In this document: piece by piece, positions 51,085 through 63,430 of the stretch | Numbering within the stretch: the stretch's first letter is position 1 | Layout: each line of letters begins with the position of its first letter | Assembly: GCA_025345505.1 (NCBI GenBank) | Contig: JANVCC010000064.1 | Coordinates: 4,015,693-4,079,692 of the forward strand | Source of the DNA: Todiramphus chloris collaris | Lineage: Eukaryota > Chordata > Aves > Coraciiformes > Alcedinidae | Reading direction: 5' to 3' | DNA: 64,000 nucleotides | Notes under the pieces: generated by a model | Told to the model about the DNA's origin: nothing | The model's input: the letters and a program-made list of their open reading frames with translations, nothing else | Database searches by the model: none | Program-made: the position numbers and the translations under genes

Positions 51085-51173
51085 AGTCTTTCTCTTTCTC
51101 TTCCCTTTTCTTTTTTTTTTTTTCCTTTCTTTTTTTTTTTTCTTTTTTCTTTCTCTCTTTCCTCCTACTGCAG
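51085..51173 (+). repeat. Long pyrimidine tract ending in TACTGCAG
   Basis: Nearly 90 bp of T and C with runs of T, ending CCTCCTACTGCAG at 51173. It is a low-complexity repeat that would also make a textbook plus-strand splice acceptor. No convincing donor follows. Confidence 0.8.
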
Positions 51174-54100
51174 TGAAAATTTGAGGAATGCTGTGAGTAG
51201 ACCAAAACCATGGCACAGTGTGTGCTTATCTAAAGTTCAGTCAGAACAGAGTGACTCTCCTACCTTTGAATATGTCTGAAATTAAAATGTCATGGCTCAG
51301 ATTCCCACTTTTGCTCATGATGAGTTATATCCTGTGCTACAAATCTTTCCTTGCAATGACCAAAGCTTTTCTGAAAGTGAGATGCTGTTGTGAGACAGCA
51401 AGAGGAAGGCTCATTTTTCTTCTTCTTCTTCTTTTTAATTAGTTAAAATGGAGTGAAAGCAAGTGAAAGATGTAGTTGGAGAGTTGAGGGGCATATATGC
51501 AGGACAGTATGGTGACACTAGCTTTTCCTACTGAACCCTATTAAAATAGCCCAGTGGTACCATCTGAGCAATGTAGTTGGGGCAATCCAGAATCGTGCTG
51601 GGCTTGTTTCCATCAAGCAAGAAACATTATTTTTTCTCTGTCGTTCAGTATTTCTCTCTGAGGTGCACAACTTTATCATTTTAGTCTCTGACATTATGAC
51701 CTTCAGATCTGAGGTTTGGTTTTCAGCTGCTTGCTATGGGGTGGGCATGCCACGGAGCTAGGAGGAGTTTACTTCTAGTGCAGAATATAGTTTTCCATTA
51801 GTGGAAGGGGACATTGTCCCTGCCCCCAAGGACTGTGCTAGTTTCTACTCACTTCACACCGATGCTTCAGTTCTGGGTACAACTTTCTGGCATGAAGTTG
51901 TACTTATCGCGTGCAGTCATTTGTGGCTGAGGTTACTGGGGAGGAGTCTCCTGGCATCTTCTGTACTAGAGCAAGAGTGTCTAAAGCATCTGCAAGAATT
52001 CCCTTATTCCCTTTCTGCTGAGCAGATACCCAATGGCCATCAGGCATGAGAACAGTTAATTGTTTTCTGCTTGCAGGGATAATTGTAGGACTAACATGTA
52101 CTTCATTGGCAAGTGATCCTGCCTAAAGCTACCCGTGAAGTGTCTGAAGTTAGAAAGTGCCAGTGGAAGGTTTCCCTTCCATAATTCTTCATTACAGCAG
52201 TACTTTTTGCTGTATAAGAAGCGAGGGCTACAGCTCATAATTAAGGATTTTTAGACTTGGGGACTTGAATGATCCATTGTAAACCATGAGCAGCAAATGG
52301 GAAGTTCCAAATCTCTGCAGATACCTTTGTACTGTCAGAAGCAGCTTTAAAAGCTGAAATAAATCTTGAAATTTCAAGTTCCCATGTCACATCATAACCA
52401 ATGAAGGATCATCTCTGTCCTCATGGCAGACAATACCTTTTTTTTTTTATGGTGTTGTTAAATCCATAGAAATGCCTTAGTTTACACATAGATAAGACAG
52501 GTTTTCTAATTTTTTTCGTCTTCCTCCCAGGACAGTTTTTAAGCTTAATTGAATTAATACAACTAGGGAAGCCTTATTTCTTAGAGCAGGACAAACCAAA
52601 CAGCCCTATTCAAATATTCACTTCTTTCTTTTGGAAATTAACTTCACAATGTGGATCAAGATTAAAAATTTCTGAGTGGGGAATTGGTTTAATCATTAGT
52701 TGTAGTGTATTGCCAGACTAAATAGCTGGAGTGGGTTAGTGAGGCATCAGTGGGACACTGTGGTCTCTTTTCTCAATTTAATCTGTAAAAAACTAAATGC
52801 TGCTTTGTTTCATTATCTTTTAAGTGTTTTGGCAAGGACTTCAGCCAGCTTTTATAGCCTTTCCACCTTTTTCCCTCAAATTCCTTTAATCGGGCTGTTT
52901 TAAAAGCTGATATCTGATTATTTCTCTATTAGTTTCCCCCAAAGCATATCTTCTGAAAAGCAAAAGGTGATTAGAACCACTAATGCTGCTGGATTACTAC
53001 ACCCTGTACAGTTGCCTTTAAAAAGCTCCTGTTTAGAAAATGAGACAAAAGTCCAAAATTGGATGAGGATTTCGATCGTGGAAAAAACGTGAGATTATAA
53101 AAATGCTTTTAATGTTCTTCTGTTCTTCCTATTTGTTTCAACTGGATTGTTTTAGACGTGATAACGTGGATGTGCATGGGGATAGATATTTCACACTACC
53201 AATCAATGGGGTGCAGGAGCTGAAAGGAGCTAGAGCAGGCTTTTGCCACGCAGCCGCTGGCTGCTAAATACTACTTAAATTCTTATGTAATGACCAATAT
53301 GGATTTGCATTGGAAAAAAAAGAGCAATGAAGAAAGATTTCATATGTGTGGATACTGCTATTAGAAATAACTGTTTGCCCATGCACTATGAACATAGGGT
53401 GATATTTTAGCATGACTTTTTAGTATCAGCCAGGCTGCTGGTTTTGATCCTTCTTTTCCTCCTTGCCAAGCACTTTCTTTTTCTGCTTGTAGCGGTGAGA
53501 ATTTGGTGTGGTATTGCTAACCGAAGCATTCAAGACTCGAGTGTCAGGTGCCTAACATCACGAGTCTTAAAAAAAATGAGATTAGGAAAGTAATACATGG
53601 AACTTATTCTCCTTGCTTTCTAGCTTTTGAACTTGTCCTTTCTCTTTGGGTTATGTTACGCAAGATCTTCCTCCTCAACCATGAGTGTTAAAGGCATCTT
53701 CCTTTTTCTAGTCCCCTTTTAATGAAAACTGATCTTGTCACAGGTTTCCATAAATTCAGGGAATGGTCTTTCGAAGCAGACACAGTAAAAACACTGTTAA
53801 ACTTGTGGTAGGAACATGGTGGCAGGAAAACTCCCTTAACCAGAGTTAGAAGCCTCTGACCTGTAAAAGGCATTTAAAGATCGTGGCTGAGGGACGCGGG
53901 GTCAGATATTGCAAGTCTTACCTCATCTGTACTTAGCCGAGTCCCTACCAACTTCGGTGGGAGCTCAGCTGGAGCGAGGAGATGAAGATGTGTCCTACTT
54001 AGAAGTTGAGACCGTGTTTTGTTGGCAGGGGGTTGTCTTGTTTAGTTGTTTTGATTTGGGAAGTGACAAGAGATAAACACTGCTCGGCGAAACAAAGGGA

Positions 54101-56639
54101 GCTATAAACAGGCTGTGCTCATTACAAAAGCATGATATTTAATGATGGGAATTAAACAGAGCAGAAAATACTTTTTATTTTGTTTGTTTTTCCTGGTATT
54201 TCAGGTGCTTTTTAGCCATTGGCTTTGCTGCACACGAGTCCATGAGAAGCATTCAGTTATATTCAATTTAATCTATGATTTTAGGGCAGGATAATTTCTC
54301 ATCCAGTTTTGGAAAAGAAAGAAACCAATCTTGTGTGGCAGACAGCGGGTCTACCAAAGCGAGTTCTGATTGCACTGTTTCAATGGATATAAGATCTTGT
54401 CTCAAGCGTTTCTGTCAGGACCCCTTGGGGAAAGTGGGGGGGGGAAGACAGGAAAAACAAAAAGACACGAAGGCAATTTTAAAAATTACATTTTAAAATG
54501 CTTTTTAATGAGAAACTCTGCTAAAAGCACCTGTCACTTACTTCCAAATAAGTCATCCTGAAGGTTTGGTGGATGCTTTACAATGGTTATTTGCAGTAGA
54601 CCGTATTACGTATAGCTCTGAGCACATACAGTTTCCAGCAGAAATCCGATTGAAGCTCCTTGTGTAAATCCAAGCTCCTCACAAGAGCAGTGGACTTGGC
54701 CATCTATTCTGCCTGGGTGTAACTCCTACTGTCCAAAACCTCCTGTCACTGTGGGGACCAAACAAGGTCCTGCTTTGGCTCAGCCAGAGCTATTCCAACC
54801 AGCCAGGTCCCACAGTTGGCTACAAATGATAAGGGCTTCCAAAAATCACACCTTGCTGCTGCTTTGTTGCCTGGAGAAACCAGTGGTTTCCATCTGAAAC
54901 AACAGGGTGGGGGGGGGGGGGGGGGAAGGACAGACTCTAATCTTTGTTATTTTGATGTAATTCTGGAGAAATACTGTTAGCTGCAAATCTCTAATTGTTC
55001 CCAGAACTGCGAGTGTCAGGGAAGGTACATGCAATCTTTATTTTTCTAAGCAATTCGATCTATAGTGTAGGGAAGAGTGCTGAATATGCAGAGAATTACT
55101 GCAAAGAATTTTAGGAAACATTCCTCTCCTTCCTTGTATCCTGTGCAAGCCTTGTCTCCAATAACCCCTTTCTGAGGCTACTGCACATGTATCTGTATTC
55201 TGCCATGGAACAGATGTATTCTGCTCAGTTGAAGCACAGCGAAAAAACTCAGAGTAGAGGGATTTTTTGGTCTGGCTTGAGCATCCCCAGAAAAAAATAA
55301 ATATGCTTTCCTCTCTTTTTAGCATCTTAATTTAAAGCAAACTGCCTCAAAACTACGATGCTGTAAAACAAAGGAAAAAGAAAAGCTCTTAAAGGAAATG
55401 CTCTTAAACATAAGGATATGAGATAATGAAACAGGCTACTGGGATAAGCATATTTATTGGGTTTGTTATGTATCAAATGTAACAAAAGTAAAGTGTCTGA
55501 AGAACTCCATGTGTGGTTCCTTCACACTCTTTGATCACACAATTCCCCCTTTAATTCAGATGCAGTAGAGCTTAAGTGGCTTCATTGATGTGTTAAGTGT
55601 GGAATGATTTTTGTATAAAATAAAAAAAAAAAAAAAAAAAGACCCCATTATGTGTCCAGAAAAGCCTTGTGTGCACTTGTTTATTGAGACAGGAAGTCGG
55701 TTTCCCACACCGAACAACGGTGCCGAAACACTGAAAAATTGTGTAGGGAAGAAAAGTAAAGGAAACTTAATTTTCTACCTGGCAGAAATCGGCCTCCGGA
55801 GGAAGAAGTAGACAATGAGATTGGGCTTAAACTGAATAATAGCTCCTGATTGATTTTAGGAAAATGCTCCACACCATTTATATAAGGGGTTCATGTGCTG
55901 CTTTTGTTAGTAAAATGTGAGGCTTTGGTACAAGCGTCTTTGTAGTCAGCCTGCTGCTTAAGTATTGCTTCCACTGTTGCATTGCCCAGAGGAGAAAACA
56001 CCCAGAAGAATGGCTGTCAGGTAGAAACACAGCATTTAAATATATATTAAAAATAAAAGAACAGCAGACTACTTTTAGGGTACTTCTTACCGGTTTATCA
56101 CTGACAGAAATCTATGAGGGGCTCTTTTGAACGAAGCCTGGGATGCTGCAGTGGTGTAAATCAGGATATTTTCTTTTATCCGAGACAAAGGAGCTACTTG
56201 CCGCTCCCGCACCTGACGCTCTGGGCCAGTCTTCTCACACAGCAGCCCAGGAAAAAAATATTGTTGCTAGAAGACCTGAATTTTAATGTTAAAAACAAGA
56301 CCCCCCCCAACCAAAAAAAAAATTAAAAATGGAAAAAAATTTAAATACTTAAAAAAATATAAAGAAAAATCATAAGGGGAGGGTTTTAGGCTGTGAATAT
56401 GTATTTACTGATACCTAGGAATTGTAACAGGATTAATAACAGGCTCCAATATTCTGATGCATCTCATTCTTCTGTTTGGTCAGTGAGTGTTACGGGCTGA
56501 AAGGGAAATATCGAGTACGGGCATTTATTGGTGTTTGCAGAAGCAGCTGTAAGTCCCCAGAAAGGTCAGGAGTGCAGCGAGCCCAGTGCTGTGGGCTCGG
56601 AGCCCAGAGTTTTAATGGGAGGAAGCAAACCCAAGGTCT

Positions 56640-56725
56640 GAGGAGCAAGACTGGCACAAAGAAATCAAGTGACTCGCCAAAGGTCACGTAATTGGCTGGT
56701 AGCAGAGACCAGGGTAAATATCAGA
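56640..56725 (+). mobile_element. Ancient MIR-like remnant
   Basis: GGCACAAAGAAATCAAGTGA, then CTCGCCAAAGGTCACGTAATTGGCTGGTAGCAGAGACCAGGG (read in parts), matches GGCACAGAGAGGTTAAGTGACTTGCCCAAGGTCACACAG...GTGGCAGAGCCGGG of MIR-type SINEs. Confidence 0.55.
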
Positions 56726-57979
56726 ATGTGCAGTTTCTTTATTTTGCTACCATTTCGTATTTCCTGACTTTTCTCTGGTTGTGTTTAGTGAATAATGATG
56801 TCTCCTACCTCTGCCACAGTAACGCGCTCTTGTGCTCGCCGGCGCTAAGGTCTCTTCTCGCTTGGGAAGCTTGTAAAAATGTGCAGTTTCCTATGCTCTG
56901 GTGCCAAAACGCAGGCTATTCAAAACAGACGCGCACAAAAGCCCTCCAAAACGCAGACTGGGCCTTTGTAAATATTACCCCGAGATGGATTTGTGCAAGA
57001 TGGTCGTGGGGAAAAGCCACCCACCTTCCCTTCGCCCTGGACGGGCGGCTTTGCAGGACCTCCGTGGTCACAACCATCAGAGGTTCTCCCTGGCTCGGTC
57101 CCTTCCTGGGGTGAGAAGTGCTGCCAAGCACTTGTTCCTTTTACCTGCGTGCCAAACCTCTCTCTCAAATGTGTGTTCTTATGTGTAATCTGAACTTAAG
57201 CATTTTTACCAACCCCTTTTTTAATCCTTGTAAGGCAAGACTTGTACATTTTCCTGCCACGCGTGCACGCTCCTCCTGACACACGCGGCTCCCCCTTCCA
57301 CAGCCCTGCTCTCCCTGAGCCTTTTCCAGCCCATATAAAACTCTTCTTCCTTTCAGCACCATCTCCCCACACCCAGCACATTCCTTTCATGTGCACAGGC
57401 TGGTGGCCTTATCTCTCCCTCTCGCCCCAATTATGAAATGTGTGGTATGTTGCTGCTCTCTGAGAACAGAGAGCTGCAACTGGGCAGAAGTTAAAGGACT
57501 CTTCTTGTCGCTCTTCAGGCAAGTCAGGTTCAGGGTAAGCTGGCAGCCTTTGGTTGGTGTATTTCATCTTTCGTTTTTTTTTAATTTCTCTTTCCTTAAG
57601 GGGAAAGAAGGGGGGAAAAAAAAAACCAAAAAGACAATTGAAGTGATCACTGAACCCATAAGCTATAGCTTGCTTACAAGGATGACTTGAGGAAAGTTGT
57701 TTACACGGAGCTAACCTTTCTGGCACCAAATAAGGGTCTGAAGCATTCATACATTTGTTTGTCACGCCTGACGGACGCTGAGACCGTACAGAGAATTTGG
57801 ATGCTGAGCTCAACCTGGGGCTCCAGCTCTTTCAGTCTTGCTGCATCTTGCCATCAGCATAGGGTCAGCACAGACATTTCTCTGTTCTTGAGAGCTGCAG
57901 GACCTCGGTACGTAGCAGGAGGCTTTTCTGTGTCTGGCAGGCATGTGGTCCTTAAAATGCAACTGTCAGACACTTTGCA

Positions 57980-58084
57980 GTGGGATTTTCAAAGCGAATG
58001 ACTACTGGCTTATGTCTGCTTCCACCGAAATTGTCTGTAGCAGCAAGACAGCTAGGCCAAGATAAATGCCTTTGAAAATCCCAC
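57980..58084. mobile_element. Short palindromic element with 15-bp inverted ends (MITE-like)
   Basis: GTGGGATTTTCAAAG at 57980-57994 is the exact reverse complement of CTTTGAAAATCCCAC at 58070-58084, bounding a 105-bp unit. The interior shows weaker dyad symmetry. Short palindromes with GGGATTTTCAAA ends are a widespread class of ancient non-autonomous elements in amniotes. I do not assign a family name. Confidence 0.6.
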
Positions 58085-58169
58085 CGTGAAGTACTGTGTA
58101 TCTGAGCTACTACATCTGAATTGTGCAGAACCCCCCCCCCCCCCTTCCCCAATTATTTAAAAACATAAG

Positions 58170-58500
58170 CTATACGGCGCGAGCCTGGTCATCCCTTCAG
58201 AAAAAGAGGAGCGTATTCGTGACCTGCCATCAATTGTCAGCCCTTAGTGAACCAAAAACTGGCTTTTCTGATTTGAATCATGATTCAGCCTGATGCGATT
58301 TGAAATGCCTGAATTCTTAACCCCCTGCATGATGGGATTTTATCTAATGGAAATGCCAGCAGCCTTTAAGTCAGGCATGGCAGCATCTTGCCAGCCGCTA
58401 TGCCCAGCATGCTAAATAAATGATAAATATTGTTGCACATATGTTACATCTGCCAAAAGTCTCAACATCACGCAATCATCGTGTGGCCTTTATAAGGTGA
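58170..58500. promoter_or_regulatory. Candidate conserved non-coding element
   Basis: A unique, balanced-composition block with the 14-bp palindrome TGAATCATGATTCA (58274-58287), which contains two abutting TGANTCA half-overlapping AP-1/MAF-like sites. GATTTGAA-type words and CTAAATAAATGATAAATATTG follow. The lack of simple repeats and the motif density suggest regulatory DNA. Confidence 0.3.
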
Positions 58501-59352
58501 TGAAAGGAGCAAAAACAACAACAAACCCCAATGCAAACATCAGATAGGCATTAGACATTCTCTGCCAGTGCAAATAAAGTGTCCCATTAGTGAGATGTGC
58601 TTGGAAGGAAAGGGGATCTCTTTTATTAGATAAGGTAAAGAGCTGAAAACAGTGGACCTGCTGTGGGTTCAGAGTTTTTTTCCATCAGGTCAGGTAATCC
58701 CCAGCTTCCCTGTGTCCTTATTCTGCAGTAGGTATGGTGCTGATACTGTTTGAATTTAGGAGGTCTCGGGTTCTGCTTTTAAGCATCAGGTTCAGATGTG
58801 GGAGGAGAAGGGAAAGTAAATGAAGAAAACTCTTAAAGGTCTTAAGTGCCAATGCTACTTCTAAACGTGTGATGTGTAGTCCCAGATCACACCAAAATAC
58901 GTCAGCCTGCTGACGGTTGGTATATAGAGTTTTACTCTTTCCCATGGCAGGAATTTCTGGTTTGTCTTGCTCTAGAAGGGCCATTTGGCCAGTCACAGAG
59001 AGCAAAAAAGCAAGGCTGTGAGCAGTCTTCGTGCCGCTGTTCAAGAGCATGCCAATTCCTGGCCGATCTGAGGTCCATCAGGGTTACCTTGAAGGGCACC
59101 CCACTTCTGCAAAGGCTTTGCTCTGCCTGCGGGAAGGAGAAAGCAGGGGGAGGATGCGCGGAGGGAGGAGAAGGCTGTCAGTATGCTGAGCCATGGCTCT
59201 GCTCCTCTGCACCAGCTGGGTGCTGGGGAGGAAGGATGCTGAAGTGCTAATCCATCTTCCTTCCCTCCAGCAGGAACGAGTCGCGGCGGAGGAGCAGATC
59301 CTCAGAGGAGTGTTTCAGAGGCAGGGTTCCTCCTGAGGGGAGGAGCGGAGGG

Positions 59353-59373
59353 GAGGTGGAGCTGCTCCACCTC
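59353..59373. repeat. 21-bp perfect palindrome
   Basis: GAGGTGGAGC (59353-59362) and GCTCCACCTC (59364-59373) are perfect reverse complements around one central T, in a purine-rich neighbourhood. Confidence 0.9.
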
Positions 59374-60814
59374 TTGCCCAAGGCTCTGCCTAAGGGCAAA
59401 ATCTCAGCCCAAGAAACATATTCCTCTCTCTCTCCCCCACTCCTTAAAAATAAGGGTCACAGTGGCATTTACCTTGAAGTCTATTAAAAAACACTGAACT
59501 CCCAGAGTGTGGCATGTGTGTTTCCTATTAAGAAAGCAGTTCCAGACTAATAACCATTTTTAATGGCTGTTGTTGTGCTTTGCACTGAATGATATCAGCT
59601 ATTATTACAGGAGAAAGGCAAAGGAGCCTGGAAAATTAAATTAAATCCTTCTGTGGAGATTTCAAAGGGGATCAAAAATGCTCCCCAGCTTTTACTTGAG
59701 CCTAGGTGGAACATTTCCTGGTTCCAGTGTAATGTAGGGAACCCCTGGAAAAGCACTTCCGAAGAAGGCAGGTATTATTTTCTCTTTCCTTCTTTGTTTT
59801 AAATCAAGTCATTTTTGGAAATCAGATAATTTACTTAATACAAATGAGAGTAGAATCAGGTCCACAGGGGCTTAGGGAGGTCAGTGGAACTGTGGGAACA
59901 GTGGCAGAGGACAGGGGGAACATTGTTTGGTCGATCCCTTGAGCAGGAGTGCACACACGTGAAAACCCCAGCCAACCTAAACAGCTTGAAGTAATTCCTC
60001 TAGCATTGGATATGACATATTCATCATCCCTCATCGACAGAGAACGGCGTTGGTTGAGACTTAGAATCAGCGTGTACTGACATCTAATTTTCTCTGTGTT
60101 TGCCCCCCTGCTCTTCTTTGTGTGGATGTTTGTGGGAGTGAGTGGATGTGGCAGGTCCCGTAGCCCGTGGCTGTGACACTCCTGTGCTCTCGTGTTGTTT
60201 TGGGCAGTTGAGTGGTGGTTTCCTTCCGGAGCCTGGGATAAACCATAAAGCCAAGGCTTTTGTCACTCACAGGTAACCCCGTGTGAGAGATCAGGGAAGA
60301 ACTTGAACTACTAAACTCTGCTGGGCATGCCGGCATCTGAGCTAATCATCTAGACTCACTGGTGCTCCACGGAGGAAATAAATGTAGGATGTGATTCATT
60401 TTATCATAAAGGGCACGTACAAAATAGGTCAGATGAGTCGCACCCTGAGTAGGGCTATTTCTCTCCTTTGACTGTAGAAGGAACCAAGGATGACTCCGTC
60501 TCAGAGAAAAGAACTTACCTTGAGAAACAAGACAAGGCGGAGAGCCAAGGACAGGTCTGTTGACCTTTGCAATGTGTTTCAAATTAGTTGAAGGCTATGG
60601 CTGCAAGTTGAGGAAAATTCAAACCAGCCTGATGGTATTGAAGCAAGGCAAATTTGATCGAGGCTGAATTATTTGTAATTTAGTTTAAGACCATGACTGT
60701 GAGTCTTAAAAATCTCAGACAGTGGGTCTTGCTGGCGAGCTGAGCATCTACTAATAATGTGGCAGTGAAAGCAGAGGGCTTTTTTTTCTCAGGGCTCAGT
60801 TGTACCAGGCTTTT

Positions 60815-60955
60815 TGCTCCTCAGATCTCCCATTACTTCTGTGGGAAGTGAAGGTGCCCAGCACTTTGCAGGACCTAACCCTAAGGACGGGCTGCACGCT
60901 CACAGGGATAAATCATTTTTGTTCCATTCACTTCAATGGAGTTACCTTCACTTAG
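60815..60955. mobile_element. Ancient amniote repeat remnant
   Basis: CATTACTTCTGTGGGAAGTG, GTGCCCAGCACTTTGCAGGA and CATTCACTTCAATGGAGTTAC are words of a very old repeat common in bird, turtle and crocodile DNA. The family is not identified. Confidence 0.35.
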
Positions 60956-62984
60956 ACCATGTACAGAAATACTCCTGGTATCCACAGAGAAACTCTACAA
61001 GTCGAGGTGATCCATTTTGATTATCCTATTAAAAGGATGCAGCCTATTTTCCAAATGCACAGAAATCTAACTAACTCAGTTGCTCTAATCAGCCCCTGCT
61101 GCAATTTCCACCATGCTATTAAAGTATGTTATGCTGAAATGCAATGAAATGCTTGTAAATCAAGTGAGATTAAAAATCCCTTTGGCTGCAGAGATGTGTT
61201 TATCATAAAGACTTGAACATCCAGAATTTTTTTAAAATGCTGTACGCTGCTAAGGGAGGCAGGGTTCCCAGGGAGGAGCAGTGTCTTTTATTGGCATCCT
61301 CTCGTGAAGCTGAAGAACAAAACAAACTAAGCAAAGAGCAAAACTTCAGGCGCATGGACCCTTTTGCTGGACCAATGTGTGAATGAACACAGAGGAAATC
61401 ACACAGGAATGAAATGTTTACTGTAAACCCAGTTTAGGGGTGAAATGAGTCCGTTTTGGACCTGGCTTCCCTTGTAGTGTGCCCGGTACCCCTTCCATTT
61501 TACAAACCTTCAACTGTGAGAACCATGCCTGTGCACGCTGAGTTTCCTTGTGACATCCCTTCAGATACTGCTATCGTGTGCCTCTTTTTTTAGCACAAGA
61601 TATGTGAAAGTTCAGCTGGAAGGAGGGGGGGGTTGTTTGGTGCATGTTCAGAGCCTCCTCTGTGGGTTTCATTTCCCAACTGGGTTTGAATAAACCTAGA
61701 TCTGAAAGAGAGCTTGAGAAGAAACTATCTGACTTGTAATGGAAGTGGTGTTAAATCTCAATTTTTAAAAGATTTTTTTTAACAAAGGAATCCAGTACTT
61801 TTAAAAACTGTTAAGTTTACATTTGATTAAGGAAGGGAGATAGACCCTCATGTAATAAAAATTACTTGAGGTCTTTTAAAGCTATTTCAGCACGACTGAG
61901 CTATGTCAGGTGAGAGCCTAATCCTAGAATTTATGGCAGTCTTTACTCATCGCTTATTAAGCTTATATTTTTTATTAAGCTTATATAATTCCCTTTTATT
62001 CCTTCTTTTTTTTTGGATCTGTTTGGTTAGCTCCCTTTTGGGCACACATCTTCTCACTTATACTACTATACATCTACTCACTTATACTCTCTCATCCTCT
62101 TCTATGTAAAGGACATGGAGAAAACGGTCCAAATACATCTGAAATAGGCGAGGAGGTGGTAAGATTTATCCTCGGCCCAGTTTCAGACAGGTTAATTGCC
62201 TCGCTGCGAATCGGTTAGGGAAGGCTGTGGCTAATCTTCAACCAAACCTCCCTTTCCAAATCACAGGAGAGCAAACTGGTTCTTTTAAGTTGTCGTTCCT
62301 TGTGTTTATTCTAGCCGAATACTTGCATCCCTCCCCTCCGACCCTGCCGTGGCAGCTGTGAGCGTTGCTACGTTGCCGAAGAGCCTTCCTCTTTGCAGCA
62401 GTTGTGCAGAAATCACTTTCCTCTGTCATTCCTTTTCGGCAGCAGCGAGTTGTTGTTTGCCAGGAATAGCTGGAGCTTAGCACCTGTTGTGCAGCGCGAG
62501 AGGCTATCATCTGGCACTACACAAACAGAACTTATGTTCGCAGCGCTGGACCAGGATCCTCTCGGTTTTTCGATAGAATTCTCCTTCTGTTTTACCAGAC
62601 AAATAATCTGTTGCGACTCTTATTGCTTCTTATCTTTTGCAGCTTGGACCGGTTCCATGCACCATTTTGTTCTCAGAGATGCCTAAGCTGATTCTTCAGC
62701 GCTAGCCAAAACAAATGAGAGTCTTGGCTGCCGGCGTGGTAGCAGCAGCTGGTTTCACTATGGCTCCCTGCACCTAACACTGGGGCAGCTTTGACTTAGC
62801 TAAAGATCCTTTTCCCTCCTCAGGGGACTGGGAAGCACTGGGGAACAGGCAGGAGGGAAATGAAGTCCTGTCAAGTTGTTGGGCTGATCGTGTTTTTAGG
62901 GGAACACTGGGAGGCTTTATTAGAGGTGCTGGCTTATTGCGGGCTGTTCCACGGCATCCGTCACGACGGCCTCTCGAGAGGTTG

Positions 62985-63080
62985 AATGGATCAGGGGACA
63001 GGACTGGGAACTGAGACACCCAGGATCTGTCCCAGACACTCACCTGCTGTGTGACTTTGAGCTTTCCCTGCCTTGCCTTG
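62985..63080 (-). mobile_element. Ancient MIR-like remnant, reverse orientation
   Basis: GATCTGTCCCAGACACTCAC, then CTGCTGTGTGACTTTGAGC and TTTCCCTGCC, corresponds to reverse MIR words (CTGGCTCTGCCACTCACTAGCTGTGTGACCTTGGGC...). It matches in order across about 90 bp. Confidence 0.5.
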
Positions 63081-63385
63081 CTGTCGCCATTCAGGCTGCC
63101 AGAACGTCACAGCTGGAGCTGGCTTCTGGTGCGCGTCAAAACAGAACAGGATAAAAGGCTCCTGGTCCCAGCTGGGCCCTACGAGCACCGGTGCGATGCA
63201 AATAGTAATATATAGTGGCCAATTTATCAGCCCTGGTAGATACAGTAGATTCTACGGCATCCCCGGGAGGTTTTTAGTGCCTACAATGAATACCATTCGA
63301 ATTAAAAGAATACAAAGAGAAGGTGTAGAAGAGAGATGGTGGTTAATGAGTGAGGAGTGTAGCAAGAGACAAGGTCCAGGAAGTT

Positions 63386-63430
63386 TCTGAACTTCTGAAA
63401 AGTTCAGATCTAGACTCAGTCTGGATCTGA
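63386..63430. repeat. Two overlapping inverted repeats
   Basis: Hairpin A pairs TCTGAACTT (63386-63394) with AAGTTCAGA (63400-63408) perfectly. Hairpin B pairs TCAGATCTAGACT (63404-63416) with AGTCTGGATCTGA (63418-63430), with one T-G position. They share 63404-63408, so a transcript could form one or the other fully. It is probably the remnant of a palindromic transposable element. Confidence 0.7.
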
